Origin: Melioribacteraceae bacterium
GTDB lineage: Bacteria > Bacteroidota > Ignavibacteria > Ignavibacteriales > Melioribacteraceae
DNA: 64,000 bases
NCBI GenBank assembly: GCA_022181065.1
Contig: BQMY01000083.1
Coordinates: 27,864-91,863, forward strand
Reading direction: 5' to 3'
Both the position numbers and the translations under genes were made by a program. Every line of letters starts with the position of its first letter. Position 1 is the stretch's first letter. This document shows positions 9,401 through 17,414 of the stretch, one piece after another. Below the pieces are notes generated by a model, which saw nothing but the letters and a program-made list of their open reading frames with translations, was not told where the DNA came from and did not search any database.

Positions 9401-9932
9401 AAATTTCCAGCTCAATTTTATCGTCACTAAAACTTCTAATCTCCGAAAACTTAATAAAGCCGTATTTCTCGCTGGTTGTCCATCCATATCGGAAATTCAA
9501 CTTGAGATCATGATTTATCTCTTCAAATATTATTTTTGTACCGGTAATATCTTTATAGAGATTTCTCTCTAAATCGTAGAGTCCGTTCATAGCGTAAAAA
9601 AATGGTTCCCACAAAATAAACTTGTCTCCGGAACGCGCTTTAATCAATGTTTGACCACCCGTATGCGAATGCGCGTCATGTAAAGCGTCATCATTAGTAT
9701 AGGGAAACAATGCATTGTCAGGATTTTTTCTCCCTGCCGTCAAACCACCATTGCTAGAAATATACATCCAGTGATCGGTAGGACTAACAATACTTACAAG
9801 AAATGGATCCATGTTATCGTAATTAGAAATCTTGTAATATGTTTCGCCATTTTCGGTTACAAATTCACCTTTAACGGATTTCTCATAAAACCTTGAATTC
9901 TGTTCTCCAAGAACAATATTTGTATTTTTCAT
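6468..9932 (-). CDS. Beta-1,3-glucan/oligoglucan phosphorylase-like protein (GH149 or GH161)
   Basis: 1154 residues and no signal peptide, so cytoplasmic. The sequence follows the GH94/GH149/GH161 phosphorylase plan: an N-terminal sandwich with WMYISSNGGLTAGRKNPDNA (55-74), and an (alpha/alpha)6 domain with GNWRDVFQNWEALA (467-480), RDGFDWEDLEPHNPWANIGYW (510-530) and RPEWNDANNALVGYG (648-662). Asp653 sits where GH94-type enzymes keep the catalytic acid (WND). Length and motifs fit GH149 (known members phosphorolyse beta-1,3-oligoglucans to glucose-1-phosphate) better than GH94 cellobiose phosphorylases of ~800 residues; GH161 remains possible. It lies just beyond the GH16/GH17/GH30 genes, separated by a terminator, so it may have its own promoter. 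It would be the energy-saving last step of laminarin use. Family assignment is from memory of motifs. Confidence 0.7.
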   Translation of the reverse strand: MKNTNIVLGEQNSRFYEKSVKGEFVTENGETYYKISNYDNMDPFLVSIVSPTDHWMYISSNGGLTAGRKNPDNALFPYTNDDALHDAHSHTGGQTLIKARSGDKFILWEPFFYAMNGLYDLERNLYKDITGTKIIFEEINHDLKLNFRYGWTTSEKYGFIKFSEIRSFSDDKIELEILDGIRNILPSGIYRQLQNEFSTLVDGYKKNELMKESGIGVFSLSSIPSDRAQPSESLIATTVFSSGIVRDKILLSVKQIDRFRKNLAINEEADSKGIKGAYIINSNLELKPKSSSDWFILAEINQNAGDLVKLNEISSDSNLKSDIYQEIKATSEGIRKIISSSDGIQLTSNRLLSARHFSNVLFNVMRGGIFPDGYNIMKDDFISFIKNANPYVLKTHNAFFSNLPGKLLHSDLLAKVEKLDDPHFTRLTLEYLPLTFSRRHGDPSRPWNNFSIDVRDENDEVVLNYQGNWRDVFQNWEALAFSYPGFTESMITKFLNNTTADGYNPYRIFRDGFDWEDLEPHNPWANIGYWGDHQVIYLLKLLELSREFNPGALEYFVNKKLFSFANVPYRIKSYDEILKNPRDTIVFDEDLNHRLRDEAEKYGWDTKYLKWEDQKLVQVNLIEKLLLTGLVKMSNFVPGGGIWMNTQRPEWNDANNALVGYGVSMVTLYYLRRYLNFIKKFVSEHEQAEYKISAELHSLFIGISKVLKEFGGVDVSTITNAERKIIVDEFGKIASEYRNKIYKNGFSGREQDIKKDQIIELIDASLTSIDNTIKVNKRRDGLYNAYNVLSISEKEMKVLHLYEMLEGQVAVLSSGYLSTKETLHLLKTLKSSSLYREDQNSYILYPFKRLPLFREKNIIQPDKLEGSKLVEKMLQNSDQSVIYKDSVGNYHFQSDLINSDALQNKLEMLDKAVYSELVKSDKTLLLEIYEDTFDHEEFTGRANTFYKYEGLGSIYWHMVSKLLLAVYENYRKAEKESADKSDLDALEKNFYDIKKGIGAEKAPNKYGAFPTDPYSHTPSFTGVQQPGMTGQVKEDILSRIGELGVIVENSKITFNPSLLNTDEFLTDREKFVYYDLSGVKSELDCDTNSLAFTLCQLPVIYKLGKDNKVVVTSRDGEIKEFDELSISKKMSQSIFKRENIIRKVEVYFDESGKR

Positions 9933-9982
9933 TATATCTCAAAAATGTAATTATTATCTTTTTATTGATCGTTTAAAATAGC

Positions 9983-10014
9983 AAAAACCGGCACTCATCA
10001 AAGTGCCGGTTTTA
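9983..10014 (-). terminator. Rho-independent terminator at the end of the main glucan operon
   Basis: A 10-bp stem (AAACCGGCAC / GTGCCGGTTT) with an 8-nt loop. On the minus strand it follows the T9SS glycan-binding gene and ends in TTTTTGC. It separates that operon from the phosphorylase gene. Confidence 0.8.
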
Positions 10015-10026
10015 CACTTACTAATT

Positions 10027-11883
10027 CTATTTAATCAGGATCATCTTTTTGATTGAAGAATAATTTCCTGCTGTTACTGAATAGAAATATATTCCGGATG
10101 TAAGATCTGAAGCGTCAAAATTGAATTCATACGATCCTGCATTCATATAACTGTTCACCAAAGTTGCAACTTCCTGTCCAAGTGTATTATACACAGACAA
10201 CTTGACGTTGTTTGCTTCAGGAAGGTTGAATCTAATTTTCGTTGACGGGTTGAATGGATTAGGATAATTTTGCTCGAGAGAAAACTCATCAGGAACAACA
10301 TTCGCCACTTCCTCCAAACTGGTCACGCCTGAATGAAAAAGCACATTATCAACATATACTGTATTTGGTGTAGCTACAATGATAAGCTGCGCAAGATTCG
10401 CGCGTGATGCTAATCCCGTAAAATCTGACAACGGCAAATCAAAGGTTAACCACTCACCATTTGCAGCGCCGGGGAATGAATTGAGATCAAATGCCAATTC
10501 ATGCTCAGAGTCATCACCACCCTGATAACCGTTATCAGCTCCAAAATCGACCAATTTAACTTTAAAGTCTGATGGTGTCGCTGTTGGTGCTTGTACCCAA
10601 ACATTCATGTGGAAATTTGTCATACTGGTAGCATCGATTGTTTCAGTAGTAAACTCAATACCTGCATAGTTAATATTAGTATACATTTTGGTATCGTCAC
10701 CTTCAATCTGGACATCAGCAACATCAGCTTCGTCCCAATCTGTTGACCATGTATCAACATTAACATCATTATAAGCGTTGCTGAATAAAGACATCACACT
10801 GGAAGCGGGAATTGTTGGAGTTGGAGCGGCTTCTGCAGGCTCGGTAAGTCCCGGTTCGCCGGTATAGAAGAAAATGTTATCAACGTAGATTGTTCCATTT
10901 CCTTCAAACTTCATCTGAAATACATCAGCAAGATCAACACTACCAAAAGAACTCAAGGCAATATCAGCACTAACCCATGATTCATTTACTACTGGCGGAA
11001 CCAAAGCAACTGACTGTTCATTTCCACCGGGACTTATTAAAAAGACAGATAAAGCTTCGGAATTTGGAGTCCAGTAGTCGATATGCAGATAACCCATTCC
11101 GGCTGCTGTAAGATTTTGATTACTTCCGAACTCAATTCCCTGCCAATTTAAATTACCATAAACCATCGCGGAATCACCCTGAATATCTACAAAGGAAAAA
11201 GTTGTTGATTGTCCCCATCCCGGATTCAGGTTTGTGCCTTCAATATCATCATAAGCATCACTATATACAGATACGACATTTTCTGAAGCAAATGCCGGAG
11301 TTGGTGCAGGGGTAGTTGGTTCCGGTAATGTTACTACTACCCCATCCGGTACTTCAATATTATCAATATAAATTACATGCTCTCCCGGTCTTTCATAAAA
11401 ATCGGGAATAATTACCAACTGATTGTATGTATTACCAATAACCTGAGTGAAATCAAAAGTGATTTCTTCCCACTGATTAACAAGTGTGTTCTCACTGGTT
11501 AATTCCAGTGGAGTTCCTGTTGCGCCTTCAATCTTGAAATGTATAGGACTTGTAGCAGGTTTATATACCATCATTTTTATGATCGCATTAGTTGCATCTA
11601 CCGTGAATTCGCCATCATCACTGGTGAGGAAGAGTGCCCAAGGATTTCCTGTTTGTCTTGCGGTAAATTTGGCGACAGTTGCTGAAGTATTTATTCCTCC
11701 GGGCGCGGGATTCGCGACAAATTCGAGAGGAGGATTATCATCATTTTCCGATACAATCCAGTTCCAGTCTGCACCGACTCCATTTGGCTCAAAATCTATA
11801 TCATGCAATGCCTGAGCATAAAAATTATTGCTAACAGCAAATAGAATTACCATTGCTGTTAAGTATTTAACTAACTTTCTCAT
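10027..11883 (-). CDS. T9SS-secreted multi-module glucan-binding protein
   Basis: 618 residues: Sec signal (1-24), a jelly-roll CBM-like module (about 25-180, ending VIYIDNIEVPD), then two further modules of one repeated type. The first runs about 203-343 (VVSVYSDAYDDI ... IYVDNIFFYTG), the second about 365-520 (VMSLFSNAYNDV ... VYVDNVLFHSG). They are joined by Pro/Thr/Ala linkers (EPTTPAPTPA) and followed by a type-A sorting domain (NYPNPFNPSTKI, SGIYFYSV). No catalytic acids are evident, so it probably binds glycan on the cell surface. The same modules occur in the lipoprotein at 22187. It is last in the glucan operon before a strong terminator. GGAG is well placed before the ATG. Confidence 0.75.
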   Translation of the reverse strand: MRKLVKYLTAMVILFAVSNNFYAQALHDIDFEPNGVGADWNWIVSENDDNPPLEFVANPAPGGINTSATVAKFTARQTGNPWALFLTSDDGEFTVDATNAIIKMMVYKPATSPIHFKIEGATGTPLELTSENTLVNQWEEITFDFTQVIGNTYNQLVIIPDFYERPGEHVIYIDNIEVPDGVVVTLPEPTTPAPTPAFASENVVSVYSDAYDDIEGTNLNPGWGQSTTFSFVDIQGDSAMVYGNLNWQGIEFGSNQNLTAAGMGYLHIDYWTPNSEALSVFLISPGGNEQSVALVPPVVNESWVSADIALSSFGSVDLADVFQMKFEGNGTIYVDNIFFYTGEPGLTEPAEAAPTPTIPASSVMSLFSNAYNDVNVDTWSTDWDEADVADVQIEGDDTKMYTNINYAGIEFTTETIDATSMTNFHMNVWVQAPTATPSDFKVKLVDFGADNGYQGGDDSEHELAFDLNSFPGAANGEWLTFDLPLSDFTGLASRANLAQLIIVATPNTVYVDNVLFHSGVTSLEEVANVVPDEFSLEQNYPNPFNPSTKIRFNLPEANNVKLSVYNTLGQEVATLVNSYMNAGSYEFNFDASDLTSGIYFYSVTAGNYSSIKKMILIK

Positions 11884-11940
11884 TGTTACTCCAATCGTTG
11901 ATTTAAAAAATTTGTACTTATGCGAAACCTGATATTATTC

Positions 11941-13062
11941 TTAGTTGCGCAATTTCAAAAAATTAGTAAACGATGCTTTCGGTGTTCTATCCTCATAGAA
12001 CACTCCCCAGTGCTTCTCGATTTCATTTGGACCTGAATTTTCTCCTCCTCCCTTCCAGGGTTCATCGAAAGCCTCAAACAAGAATGTTGTAACTTTATTT
12101 TTATGTATCCACTCATCAAGTTTTAATAGAAATTTTTCCTGAGCTTCAACACTTACTTCACCCTTTACAAGAGAGCCTTGCTCACCATCTCCCTTTTTCT
12201 CGGGGTTGTATGTGGTTGCCCAACCGATCTCACCAAGCACTATTTCATAATCTTCATGCATCGTTTTGATCTGGTTAGTATAAATATCTTCCAGCCATAC
12301 TATCGACTCATCGAGTGTCTTGCCATTCCACAACGGATAGATATGGCAAACAATAAAATCCAGCTCGGCGGCAACTATTTTACTCTCCGGTTTATTCCAG
12401 AAATTATAGTCATCAGCAACTGTAACAGGTACTTCAGTATTATTTCTAACGTAACGGATGTATTTAACAAGATTTTCCATCTCCATGTTGTGGAAGGACC
12501 AGAAAACCTGAGTCTCATTTCCCACGTTGATCGCTGCAATTATATCTTTATATTTGTTCCCCAGTTCGATTGCTTTTGCAGTCTGTTCAATATTTGCTGC
12601 TTTTCTGCCGGGATTTTTTGTTTCATTTTCCAGCCATACTCCAACCATAACCTTTACAGGAAGCTTCTCTTCAGATATCACCTTTAATATCCGCTCAGTA
12701 TCACTGTCAGAACCATATACCCGAATCAGATTCCAGTATTGTTTGAGAATGTTCAAATCTTCCAGTATTTCTGCTTCAGAAGGTCCTTTTACCCCGGGTG
12801 CCTGACCTTCACGGTAGCATCCGTAGGAAATCGCGTTGCCAATCCACTTTTCGTCCATATATGAACTGAAACTTCTCTTTTTGAACGGCTTTTCTATTTC
12901 GGGATAAATGTCTTTCTGCATGTTTTCAGTAATATTCTTCATTGATTCCGACTCGATATTTGACTTTTTTTCATCTTCATTGTTTTTATTGGCGTTACAT
13001 CCTGTAAACAGAAAAATAGATAGTATTATTAACGCCTGTATGATTCTGCTTTTTATGGTCAT
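11941..13062 (-). CDS. GH17 endo-beta-1,3-glucanase-like lipoprotein
   Basis: 373 residues. A lipobox (LFTGC, Cys22) marks an outer-membrane or periplasmic lipoprotein, followed by a charged linker (23-65). The TIM barrel carries the GH17 pair: acid/base Glu183 in NVGNETQV and nucleophile Glu278 in LGEIGWATT. RVYGSDSD and CHIYPLW are further GH17 landmarks. GH17 enzymes cleave or transglycosylate beta-1,3-glucan. Together with the neighbouring GH16 and GH30 lipoproteins it would work outside the inner membrane, in contrast to the signal-less GH17 at 15961. An AGGG site precedes the ATG. Confidence 0.85.
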   Translation of the reverse strand: MTIKSRIIQALIILSIFLFTGCNANKNNEDEKKSNIESESMKNITENMQKDIYPEIEKPFKKRSFSSYMDEKWIGNAISYGCYREGQAPGVKGPSEAEILEDLNILKQYWNLIRVYGSDSDTERILKVISEEKLPVKVMVGVWLENETKNPGRKAANIEQTAKAIELGNKYKDIIAAINVGNETQVFWSFHNMEMENLVKYIRYVRNNTEVPVTVADDYNFWNKPESKIVAAELDFIVCHIYPLWNGKTLDESIVWLEDIYTNQIKTMHEDYEIVLGEIGWATTYNPEKKGDGEQGSLVKGEVSVEAQEKFLLKLDEWIHKNKVTTFLFEAFDEPWKGGGENSGPNEIEKHWGVFYEDRTPKASFTNFLKLRN

Positions 13063-13085
13063 CTGAAACCCTGATATTTTATGCC

Positions 13086-14246
13086 TTATTTAATTTCTGA
13101 AGCGGAAACGAACTCAATTTTGAAATACTTGTCATCGATGTATTCCACACCTTCACTTGTGATATAATTTTTACAATTATTCAGAGTGTTCTCCGTTTCA
13201 TCAAATTTTCTGCCTGCCCACTTGCCACAGAGAGTGATGTTAAAGACCATCTTCAGATTAACGAACTTGCATTCGTTATATCCCTCACAACTACTGCACT
13301 GCCAGTCCTGATGTACCGTTTCATCACATCCGGCATTTGTGTTAAGAAATTCCACTCTGTTTTTCAGATTCGATTTATTCCAACTTTCAGGATCAGGCTG
13401 TGTGCTTAGTGGTCCACCTGAATTTCTAACTTCTTCGTCCGTTTTCCAGTAGTAAAAACTGATTGAATTTGCATCCCAGAGACATGCAAATGTGCCTTCA
13501 GGAGACTCAACTTCATATGGTTCACCACTACATCCGGCATTAGGGTCTGTTTCATTCCCGTTGGCACAATTTATTATTTCACCATTGTTGTTCCATTCCG
13601 AATCACACATTTGCGGACAAGTATGAATAGTATTGTGAATTATATTATCACCATTTATTGTCTCGATAATATCAACTTCACCGGCGGCAGGCCAATCAGT
13701 ACAGTTCACCGGACTCGGGGTCTCATAATATCTTCCCTTTCCGGAATACTTATCGACCAATTCATCATCAATCTTTTCCTCACCTTCGTACAACCATTCG
13801 GATTGCCGACTACCATTTAACCACCACGCAGGCCATACTCCTTTTTCTGACGGGAATTTCCCTTTGAACACAAACAGTATCTTTTTTACTCCGGAGTTCA
13901 GATTATAATAAGGTTTTGAGGTGAACCTGAAAGAATCATAACTTGAGTTGTCATCTCTATATTTTATATAGCCTCTCAAGCCATCTTCTTTCAACGAAAT
14001 CATATCACTATTTTTCCACTGAACTCTATCATACACAACATCCCCCTCAGTGGGGTCATCATGAGGAAACGTGGTAAAAAAGAACTCCTTAAAGTTTTCC
14101 ATTTTTATATCGTTATTCTCAAAATCAAGTCTGAAAAACTTGTTCTCAAACTCTGATGCCGCATTTTCCTGAGCAAGGTTACTTATTCCGCTACCAAATA
14201 GCATCAGAAGACATAAAACATTTGTGGTGAATTTTTTCGTATTCAT
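13086..14246 (-). CDS. Cysteine-rich GH16 glucanase, secreted
   Basis: About 386 residues from the ATG at 14246; a longer TTG-started frame would overlap the GH30 gene. The signal peptide is KKFTTNVLCLLMLFGSGISNLA. The GH16 active site reads WPAAGEVDIIE (nucleophile Glu about 190, acid/base Glu about 195), with WPAWWLNG upstream. Unusually, the mature protein has about 12 cysteines (for example HTCPQMCDSEW and WQCSSCEGYNEC) and the phrase NTIHTCP after the active site. This resembles eukaryotic secreted GH16 laminarinases more than the bacterial GH16_3 type at 20030. Beta-1,3- or beta-1,3/1,4-glucan is the likely substrate. It lies 16 bases downstream of the GH30 gene in the same operon. Confidence 0.8.
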   Translation of the reverse strand: MNTKKFTTNVLCLLMLFGSGISNLAQENAASEFENKFFRLDFENNDIKMENFKEFFFTTFPHDDPTEGDVVYDRVQWKNSDMISLKEDGLRGYIKYRDDNSSYDSFRFTSKPYYNLNSGVKKILFVFKGKFPSEKGVWPAWWLNGSRQSEWLYEGEEKIDDELVDKYSGKGRYYETPSPVNCTDWPAAGEVDIIETINGDNIIHNTIHTCPQMCDSEWNNNGEIINCANGNETDPNAGCSGEPYEVESPEGTFACLWDANSISFYYWKTDEEVRNSGGPLSTQPDPESWNKSNLKNRVEFLNTNAGCDETVHQDWQCSSCEGYNECKFVNLKMVFNITLCGKWAGRKFDETENTLNNCKNYITSEGVEYIDDKYFKIEFVSASEIK

Positions 14247-14262
14247 TTTGCCAACGTTATTA

Positions 14263-15936
14263 TTAAAGCTGAATTTGTATTGTTTCAACAGAATTTGCTT
14301 TCATTTTAACCGGAGCATATTGCTCATCAACCTGAAGATTTAGTTCAATTTCTTCTTTAGTAGTGTTAAGCAATTGTATCGATAAAACTCCGTCCTTGCT
14401 AAGAGTGGCGCAAGCATGGAGATCATCACTTCCCAATCCATCTATGATCTTTTCGGTTTTAACTGCTCTGTCACCGGGTCGTATAGTTTTACTAAACTGT
14501 GCCAGCACATGATAAATTGGTGTGTAATAAACGTTCTGTGTTTCTGTATCGATCATGATCGGCGCACCACAGAAATTACCAACATGGTTCGGACCACCAT
14601 TTTTGTCGAGCACTACATTCCAGTCAATCCACCCTTTTAACCAGTGATCGATGCTAACGATAATATTTCGGGCATAACGATGAACCGGTGTGTAGATAGG
14701 ATGATCTTCTACTTTAAGACCCTGCCATGTGGCTGAATAACCCCAATCAGTAGCGTTATCATTCCACCAGAAAGAATCATTATCAAACCAGTCTTTTTCC
14801 TTAAAACGTTCAGGGTCTGTAATTCCACCCGGCGCGTCTTTACCAAGATCATCAATACAACCTTCGGTGTGGATGATAGCTTTATCAGGGAATTTTGCGT
14901 TCACTCTTTCAAATACATCTTCATATACCTTGAATGTGCTCTCATACCAGTGCACAGCAGTACCATAAACATATTTAGCTGTTTCTTCATCACCGAGGAT
15001 TACATCAGTCCAATGCTCAAGACCATCTCTGTTCTGATCATAAACAAGAAGCTTTACATCTTTGAATCTGCTGTTATGAAGTTTTGGACCCAGATATTTT
15101 TTAACAAATTCATTTTGGCTCTCAGGAGTAAAATGCATGCTTTCCCACTGACCATTATTACCATGAGGCTCGTTTACAGGCGTTAAACTCCATACATCAA
15201 CACCTTCTTTCTTATATTCTTCGAGATATTTTACAAGATAATCAGCGTATAACTCCTCATACTCCGGCTTCAACATACCACCGGTTCCCTGATGATTATT
15301 TTCAGGTGTACCCTTGATAAACCATTCTTCTATATCTTTCATCCAGTATGGGGCGGTCCAGGCGGAAGCGACAATTCTTAATTCATCATCTTTCTGATTC
15401 TTCTTTATTGCCATTGCTTCTTTGATCATAGGTAGCAAATCATAATCAGGAGCTTTTACACCTTGATATTTATCAGTATCAAATCCTCTTTTATCGGGCT
15501 CAAGGGTAAAAGATTCCATTTCTGTATCACCAACTTTGTCCAGATAGGAGTATTTCCCTTCAACACTGAAATCGCATGAGCCGATATGAGTTCTTGTAAG
15601 TGAGAAATTTGCGCCTTTTTCACCGAAAATATTCTCCATTACTTCTTTACGCAGTTCTACATCAAGGTGAGCAAGAACAAAAGCGGAAGATTCAGTAAAT
15701 GATGATCCGATACCATCCATTTCCTGTTTTAGCTCATTTGTATTTATTTTCAGGATATTACCTTTAGACACTTGTCCACTAGTAAATTCCACATTATCTC
15801 GTTTCGCGAGTTTGTCACCTTCTTCGGATGTAACGAGACGTAAACTTGTTGTCAGCTGCTTTTTTTCAACTTTACACGAAGTAATAAATAACGCAGTTAC
15901 TAAAATCATCGGCAGAACCATAAATAATTTCATCAT
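14263..15936 (-). CDS. GH30 (subfamily 1-like) beta-glucosidase/beta-1,6-glucanase lipoprotein
   Basis: 557 residues. Lipobox FITSC (Cys21). GH30 landmarks are DGIGSSFTESSAFVL near residue 74, acid/base Glu256 in TPVNEPHGN and nucleophile Glu358 in IIHTEGCIDD. The C-terminal beta-sandwich side domain ends in a region resembling KANSVETIQIQL. In laminarin loci GH30 enzymes of this type remove beta-1,6-linked glucose branches, and that is the inferred job here between GH17 and GH16 genes. Two adjacent ATG codons form the start, with GAGAG upstream. Confidence 0.85.
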   Translation of the reverse strand: MMKLFMVLPMILVTALFITSCKVEKKQLTTSLRLVTSEEGDKLAKRDNVEFTSGQVSKGNILKINTNELKQEMDGIGSSFTESSAFVLAHLDVELRKEVMENIFGEKGANFSLTRTHIGSCDFSVEGKYSYLDKVGDTEMESFTLEPDKRGFDTDKYQGVKAPDYDLLPMIKEAMAIKKNQKDDELRIVASAWTAPYWMKDIEEWFIKGTPENNHQGTGGMLKPEYEELYADYLVKYLEEYKKEGVDVWSLTPVNEPHGNNGQWESMHFTPESQNEFVKKYLGPKLHNSRFKDVKLLVYDQNRDGLEHWTDVILGDEETAKYVYGTAVHWYESTFKVYEDVFERVNAKFPDKAIIHTEGCIDDLGKDAPGGITDPERFKEKDWFDNDSFWWNDNATDWGYSATWQGLKVEDHPIYTPVHRYARNIIVSIDHWLKGWIDWNVVLDKNGGPNHVGNFCGAPIMIDTETQNVYYTPIYHVLAQFSKTIRPGDRAVKTEKIIDGLGSDDLHACATLSKDGVLSIQLLNTTKEEIELNLQVDEQYAPVKMKANSVETIQIQL

Positions 15937-15960
15937 AAAACTCTCTTTCTATTTATTCGC

Positions 15961-16857
15961 TTATTTTGAGTGACCAAATTTGAGATACCTATCCTTATCC
16001 CAGAGTCCCCAATATGCTCCTACATCACCTTCTTTTTCAATTTTCCATGTTTCATCAAAACTTGAAAAATAAAAGACATCAACTTTTTGAGCATTTGCCC
16101 AGGAGTAAGTATTGATAAAATAACGCAGGGCGTTTTCGTATGAAGGAACTGCGGCTCTATCCGGTGTGCCGACATTTGGCCAACCTGTTTCACTAATAAT
16201 AACTTTCTTGCCATTAGCTGCCTCTTTTGCCAGATAATACATGTTCTTCATGTAAGCAAGTGAATGCTCAACAGGATAGCCTTCCCAGAATGGGTAACAG
16301 TTAGCCATGATCACATCACATACTTTTACCAGACGAGGATGATTCACAAATTCATAATACGCGTCAACGTAACCAACGGGAATATCTGTAACTTCCTTTT
16401 TAACTCTGTGAATATATTTTATCAGATCGTCCTCGCTAATATCACCGCGAAGAAGAACCTCGTTACCTATAGCGATTATATCCGCATATCCTTTTTTGGC
16501 TACTTCGATCACGCTTTTTATCTCTTCTTCGTTCTTTTCCAAATCATCACCTATCCAGGCACCAACGAGGGTTTTTATCCCGTATTTACGGGCAACCTTG
16601 GGTATCAGCTCATTACCGTCCACACAGGAAAAAGATCTCACCCAACCAACATGCGGTTTCAATACTTTCATTCTATCATCTATCTGTTCTTCGCTTAATA
16701 TTGATCCGGGTTGCTGTCCTTCGAGATAGGCGCTGAAAGAAATTCCATGAATTCCGTTATCCAGTATTTCTAAAAATGCTTTTTCGAGTTCAGATTTTTC
16801 TCTGGTACCAAAATCGAAATTTGATAAATAACTATTATGTGAATGTAAACTTGACAT
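15961..16857 (-). CDS. Cytoplasmic GH17 family protein
   Basis: 298 residues with a GH17 barrel: acid/base Glu133 in IAIGNEVLLRG and nucleophile Glu223 in IISETGWPN, plus GIHGISFSAYLEGQQPGS at the start of the barrel. The N-terminus (MSSLHSHNSYLSNFDFG) has no signal or lipobox, so it should be cytoplasmic. It could trim or transglycosylate imported beta-1,3-oligoglucans before phosphorolysis. An AGGAA site fits the ATG. It is 16 bases downstream of the universal stress protein gene. Confidence 0.8.
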   Translation of the reverse strand: MSSLHSHNSYLSNFDFGTREKSELEKAFLEILDNGIHGISFSAYLEGQQPGSILSEEQIDDRMKVLKPHVGWVRSFSCVDGNELIPKVARKYGIKTLVGAWIGDDLEKNEEEIKSVIEVAKKGYADIIAIGNEVLLRGDISEDDLIKYIHRVKKEVTDIPVGYVDAYYEFVNHPRLVKVCDVIMANCYPFWEGYPVEHSLAYMKNMYYLAKEAANGKKVIISETGWPNVGTPDRAAVPSYENALRYFINTYSWANAQKVDVFYFSSFDETWKIEKEGDVGAYWGLWDKDRYLKFGHSK

Positions 16858-16873
16858 ATTTCCTCATCTAACT

Positions 16874-17362
16874 TTAATCGTTAATATTATGCACTACCAA
16901 AACAGGAAGTTTTGATTTGTGCAAAACCCGGTTAACTGTATCCCCAATGGTTGAATCTTCATTTCCAGATCTACCCTTGAAGCCCATTACAATCAAATCG
17001 CATTTATTCTCCTCAGCCACCTTGAGAATAGTTTTTACCGGATTGCCGCGTTCAACAAGAATGTTGTTCTGGTCGAGAACTTCATCACCAAATTCTTCAA
17101 TAATTTTATTCACAATATCTTTTTGAACATTTGTGGTGAAATCTTTTGCTTCGGAAAACTTCTTTTCAACGCTCGGAAGTCTTTCTAATCCCACATCAAA
17201 CGTTAGCAGGTCAATCAGTTCAGTATTGAGAACATGCAGGAACGTCAACCTGGCTTTGTACTGATTAGCAATATTGAACGCATGGTAAAAAACATCTTTC
17301 CAATTCTGTGAAAACTCTGTTGTGTACAGAATATGCTCATATTTAATTTCAGGGGTTTTCAT
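16874..17362 (-). CDS. UspA-type universal stress protein
   Basis: 162 residues, single Usp domain. It starts with ILYTTEFSQNW and ends with the ATP-binding loop pattern GFKGRSGNEDSTIGDTVNRVL (G-x2-G-x9-G-S/T type), then LPVLVVHN. Predicted to bind ATP and be cytoplasmic. It is embedded in the glucan operon between the sugar-binding lipoprotein and the GH17, which is an unusual place and suggests co-regulation with glucan supply. GGAG lies just before the ATG. Confidence 0.85.
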   Translation of the reverse strand: MKTPEIKYEHILYTTEFSQNWKDVFYHAFNIANQYKARLTFLHVLNTELIDLLTFDVGLERLPSVEKKFSEAKDFTTNVQKDIVNKIIEEFGDEVLDQNNILVERGNPVKTILKVAEENKCDLIVMGFKGRSGNEDSTIGDTVNRVLHKSKLPVLVVHNIND

Positions 17363-17414
17363 AACTCCTCTACATTTAATTCAGAAGAAAACAGACAACC
17401 ATGTTTCTTTCTAA

